Source: Streptomyces sp. TLI_105
Lineage (GTDB): Bacteria > Actinomycetota > Actinomycetes > Streptomycetales > Streptomycetaceae
Direction: 5' to 3'
Length of the DNA stretch: 64,000 nucleotides
Assembly (NCBI RefSeq): GCF_900105415.1
Contig: NZ_FNSM01000001.1
Coordinates: 2,518,501 to 2,582,500, forward strand
Shown: piece by piece, positions 62,270 to 64,000 of the stretch
Layout of the letters: every line of letters begins with the position of its first letter
Position numbering within the stretch: the stretch's first letter is position 1
Position numbers and translations under genes: made by a program
Notes under the pieces: generated by a model
The model's database searches: none
What the model saw: only the letters and a program-made list of their open reading frames with translations
What the model was told of the DNA's origin: nothing

Positions 62270-64000
62270 TCACTGCACGACCTGGCCCGAAGGCTGGTCC
62301 AGGTCGACCTGGGCGGCGATGTCGGCGGGGCGGCGCCAGCCGTGCTCGCCGCGGGCCAGGAGCCAGGCGGTGGCCTCGCCGGGCGGCATCGCGGCGGCGA
62401 CCAGCCAGCCCTGGACGGCGTCGCAGCCCAGGTCGCGCAGGCGCTCCCAGGTCTCGTCGTCCTCGACGCCCTCGGCGACGACGAGGAGGCCGAGCGAGTG
62501 GGCGAGGTCGACGGTGCAGCGGACGATCTCGGCGTCCTCGGTGTCGACGGCGAGCCGGGCCACGAAGGAGCGGTCGATCTTCAGTTCGCTGACGGGCAGC
62601 CGGCGGAGGTGGACGAGGGAGGAGTAGCCGGTGCCGAAGTCGTCCAGGGACATCTTCACGCCGTGGCCGGTGAGGCCGTTCAGCGTGTCGGCGGCCCGCT
62701 GGGGGTCCTCCAGGAGCACGTGCTCCGTTATCTCCAGCTGGAGGGCGCCGGCCGGGACGCCGTGGCGGGCGAGGCGGGCGGCGACGGCGCCGGCGAAGCC
62801 GGGGGTGTGGACGTCGCGCGGCGAGACGTTGACGGCGACCGGGACGTTGAGGCCCTGGGCGCGCCAGCGGGCGACCTGGGCGAGCGCGGTCTCCAGGACG
62901 TACTCGGTGAGGTGCGGCATCAGGCCGGAGGACTCGGCGATGGCGATGAACTCGTCCGGCGGGACCTTTCCGCGCTCGGGGTGGACCCAGCGGACGAGCG
63001 CCTCCAGGCCGGCGACCTGGCCGTCGAAGCGGACCTTGGGCTGGTAGTGGAGTTCGACCTCGCCGGCGTCGAGGGCGCGGCGGAGGTCGCCGAGGAGGCC
63101 GAGCCGGTCGGGGGTGTTGGAGTCGCGCTTGGACTCGTAGACCTCGACGCCGGTGCGGTCGCGCTTGGCCTGGTACATGGCGACGTCGGCGCGGCGCAGC
63201 AGGCCCTCGGCGTCGAGGGCGTGGTCGGGGAAGACGGCGACGCCGGCGCTGGCCTCCAGGACGAGGGTGAGCCCGTCGAGGTCGAGCGGGGAGGAGAGCT
63301 CGGCGACGAGGTGGCGGGCGACGCGCTGGGCGCTGGTGGTGGAGTCGGCGGTGGGCAGCAGGACGGCGAACTCGTCGCCGCCGAGCCGGGCGGCCTCGGC
63401 GCCGCGGGGCAGGGCGAGGCGGAGCCGTTCGGCGATCTGGAGGAGCAGCCGGTCGCCGGCGAGGTGGCCGAGGGTGTCGTTGACCGAGCGGAAGCGGTCG
63501 AGGTCGATCAGGACGAGGGCGGCGCGGACCCCTTGGCCCTCGGCCTCCTCCAGGGCGGTCCAGGCCCGCTCCAGGAGCCACTGGCGGTTGGGGAGGCCGG
63601 TGAGCGGGTCGCGGAGCTGTTCCTCGGCGCGGGCGCGGGCGATCCAGAGGGTGGAGTCGAGGGCGATGAGGGGGACGGCGAAGAGCGGCAGGAGGACCGG
63701 CCGGGTGGCGGCGACGACGCAGATGAGGGGGGCGATGCCGAGCAGGGCGACGGCGACGAGGCCCTGTCGGAGGAGGGCGGAGCGGGCGATGGTGGGCAGC
63801 CCGCGGCCCTGGGGGGCGAGCGTGTACCACAGGAGGAGGCGGGTGACCACGAGGTAGGCGCCGGCGGCGAGGACGGCTTCCGGGAGGTCCCCGATCGTCC
63901 AGTCGAGGGGCTGCCAGGGCCGCTCGACGGTCGGTACGTCTCCGAAGAGGGCGAGGACGAGGGCCGCGGCGCCGACGCCGAGGACGTCGGCGGCGCCGTG
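62270..64000 (-). CDS. rmdB: RmdB-like GGDEF-EAL c-di-GMP phosphodiesterase, N-terminus outside the window
   Basis: The frame is open from 64000 to the stop at 62270 (576 residues), and the N-terminal membrane part continues past the end of the window. Within it, two membrane segments precede a GGDEF domain with intact [12 protein letters not shown] and an EAL domain with intact [18 protein letters not shown] and AEGVE. The domain order and position beside gatCAB match, from memory, S. coelicolor RmdB, a phosphodiesterase affecting sporulation. Unlike the CdgC-like protein, the EAL active site is complete. Confidence 0.85.
   Translation of the reverse strand, partial: HGAADVLGVGAAALVLALFGDVPTVERPWQPLDWTIGDLPEAVLAAGAYLVVTRLLLWYTLAPQGRGLPTIARSALLRQGLVAVALLGIAPLICVVAATRPVLLPLFAVPLIALDSTLWIARARAEEQLRDPLTGLPNRQWLLERAWTALEEAEGQGVRAALVLIDLDRFRSVNDTLGHLAGDRLLLQIAERLRLALPRGAEAARLGGDEFAVLLPTADSTTSAQRVARHLVAELSSPLDLDGLTLVLEASAGVAVFPDHALDAEGLLRRADVAMYQAKRDRTGVEVYESKRDSNTPDRLGLLGDLRRALDAGEVELHYQPKVRFDGQVAGLEALVRWVHPERGKVPPDEFIAIAESSGLMPHLTEYVLETALAQVARWRAQGLNVPVAVNVSPRDVHTPGFAGAVAARLARHGVPAGALQLEITEHVLLEDPQRAADTLNGLTGHGVKMSLDDFGTGYSSLVHLRRLPVSELKIDRSFVARLAVDTEDAEIVRCTVDLAHSLGLLVVAEGVEDDETWERLRDLGCDAVQGWLVAAAMPPGEATAWLLARGEHGWRRPADIAAQVDLDQPSGQVVQ

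Overview
The window is high-GC DNA with dense GTG/TTG starts, purine-rich Shine-Dalgarno sites and long GC hairpin terminators. The gene set (conservon GTPase end, accB-accE, cimA, ilvE, leuB, serA, ilvC-ilvN-ilvB, a CdgC-like and an RmdB-like c-di-GMP protein, gatCAB) points to a Streptomyces chromosome, in a core region as judged from recalled gene order in S. coelicolor. No rRNA, tRNA, CRISPR array, prophage or insertion sequence was seen.

Layout. 1-3.3 kb: end of a conservon-type GTPase gene, a HEAT-repeat protein and the acyl-CoA carboxylase beta and epsilon genes. 3.4-10.4 kb: an accessory-looking block of secreted enzymes on the minus strand (PL8 polysaccharide lyase, GH101 endo-alpha-N-acetylgalactosaminidase, M15-like zinc peptidase). 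10.5-14 kb: YceI, a second DNA-clamp (DnaN-like) gene and a TPM-type membrane protein. 14-18.4 kb: citramalate synthase with a probable attenuator, an MHS transporter and a TetR regulator. 18.4-23.4 kb: a nitrogen-salvage block (agmatine deiminase, urease alpha and fused gamma-beta subunits, divergent NCS1 permease) whose divergent promoter holds two near-identical 17-bp sites. 23.4-26 kb: ilvE and leuB. 26-29 kb: PadR operon, AAC(2')-like acetyltransferase, Asp-nucleophile alpha/beta hydrolase. 29-33.8 kb: proline catabolism (ProDH, P5C dehydrogenase, divergent PucR regulator) and a TetR gene. 33.9-39.4 kb: serA, ilvC, ilvN, ilvB with an Ile/Leu/Val leader peptide and attenuator. 39.4-50 kb: CdgC-like GGDEF/EAL protein, a hydroxyacid dehydrogenase, an aldo/keto reductase, a sugar-dehydrogenase-like lipoprotein and a large LuxR regulator. 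50-58.5 kb: acetyltransferase, MMPL transporter and small secreted or membrane proteins, including an overlapping gene pair that shares a 12-residue motif. 58.6-64 kb: gatC-gatA-80 aa gene-gatB and an RmdB-like GGDEF-EAL gene that runs off the window.

The branched-chain amino-acid genes form one functional theme: CimA can supply 2-oxobutyrate for isoleucine, LeuB serves leucine and the citramalate route, IlvBN and IlvC make the common keto-acid precursors and IlvE transaminates. Attenuation is strongly indicated for ilvB and plausible for cimA. Most of the window is conserved metabolism. The least explained items are the motif-sharing gene pair at 55.0-55.9 kb, the flap-variant urease cluster, the degenerate EAL domain and pentapeptide tract of the CdgC-like protein, and the mucin/glycosaminoglycan enzyme pair.
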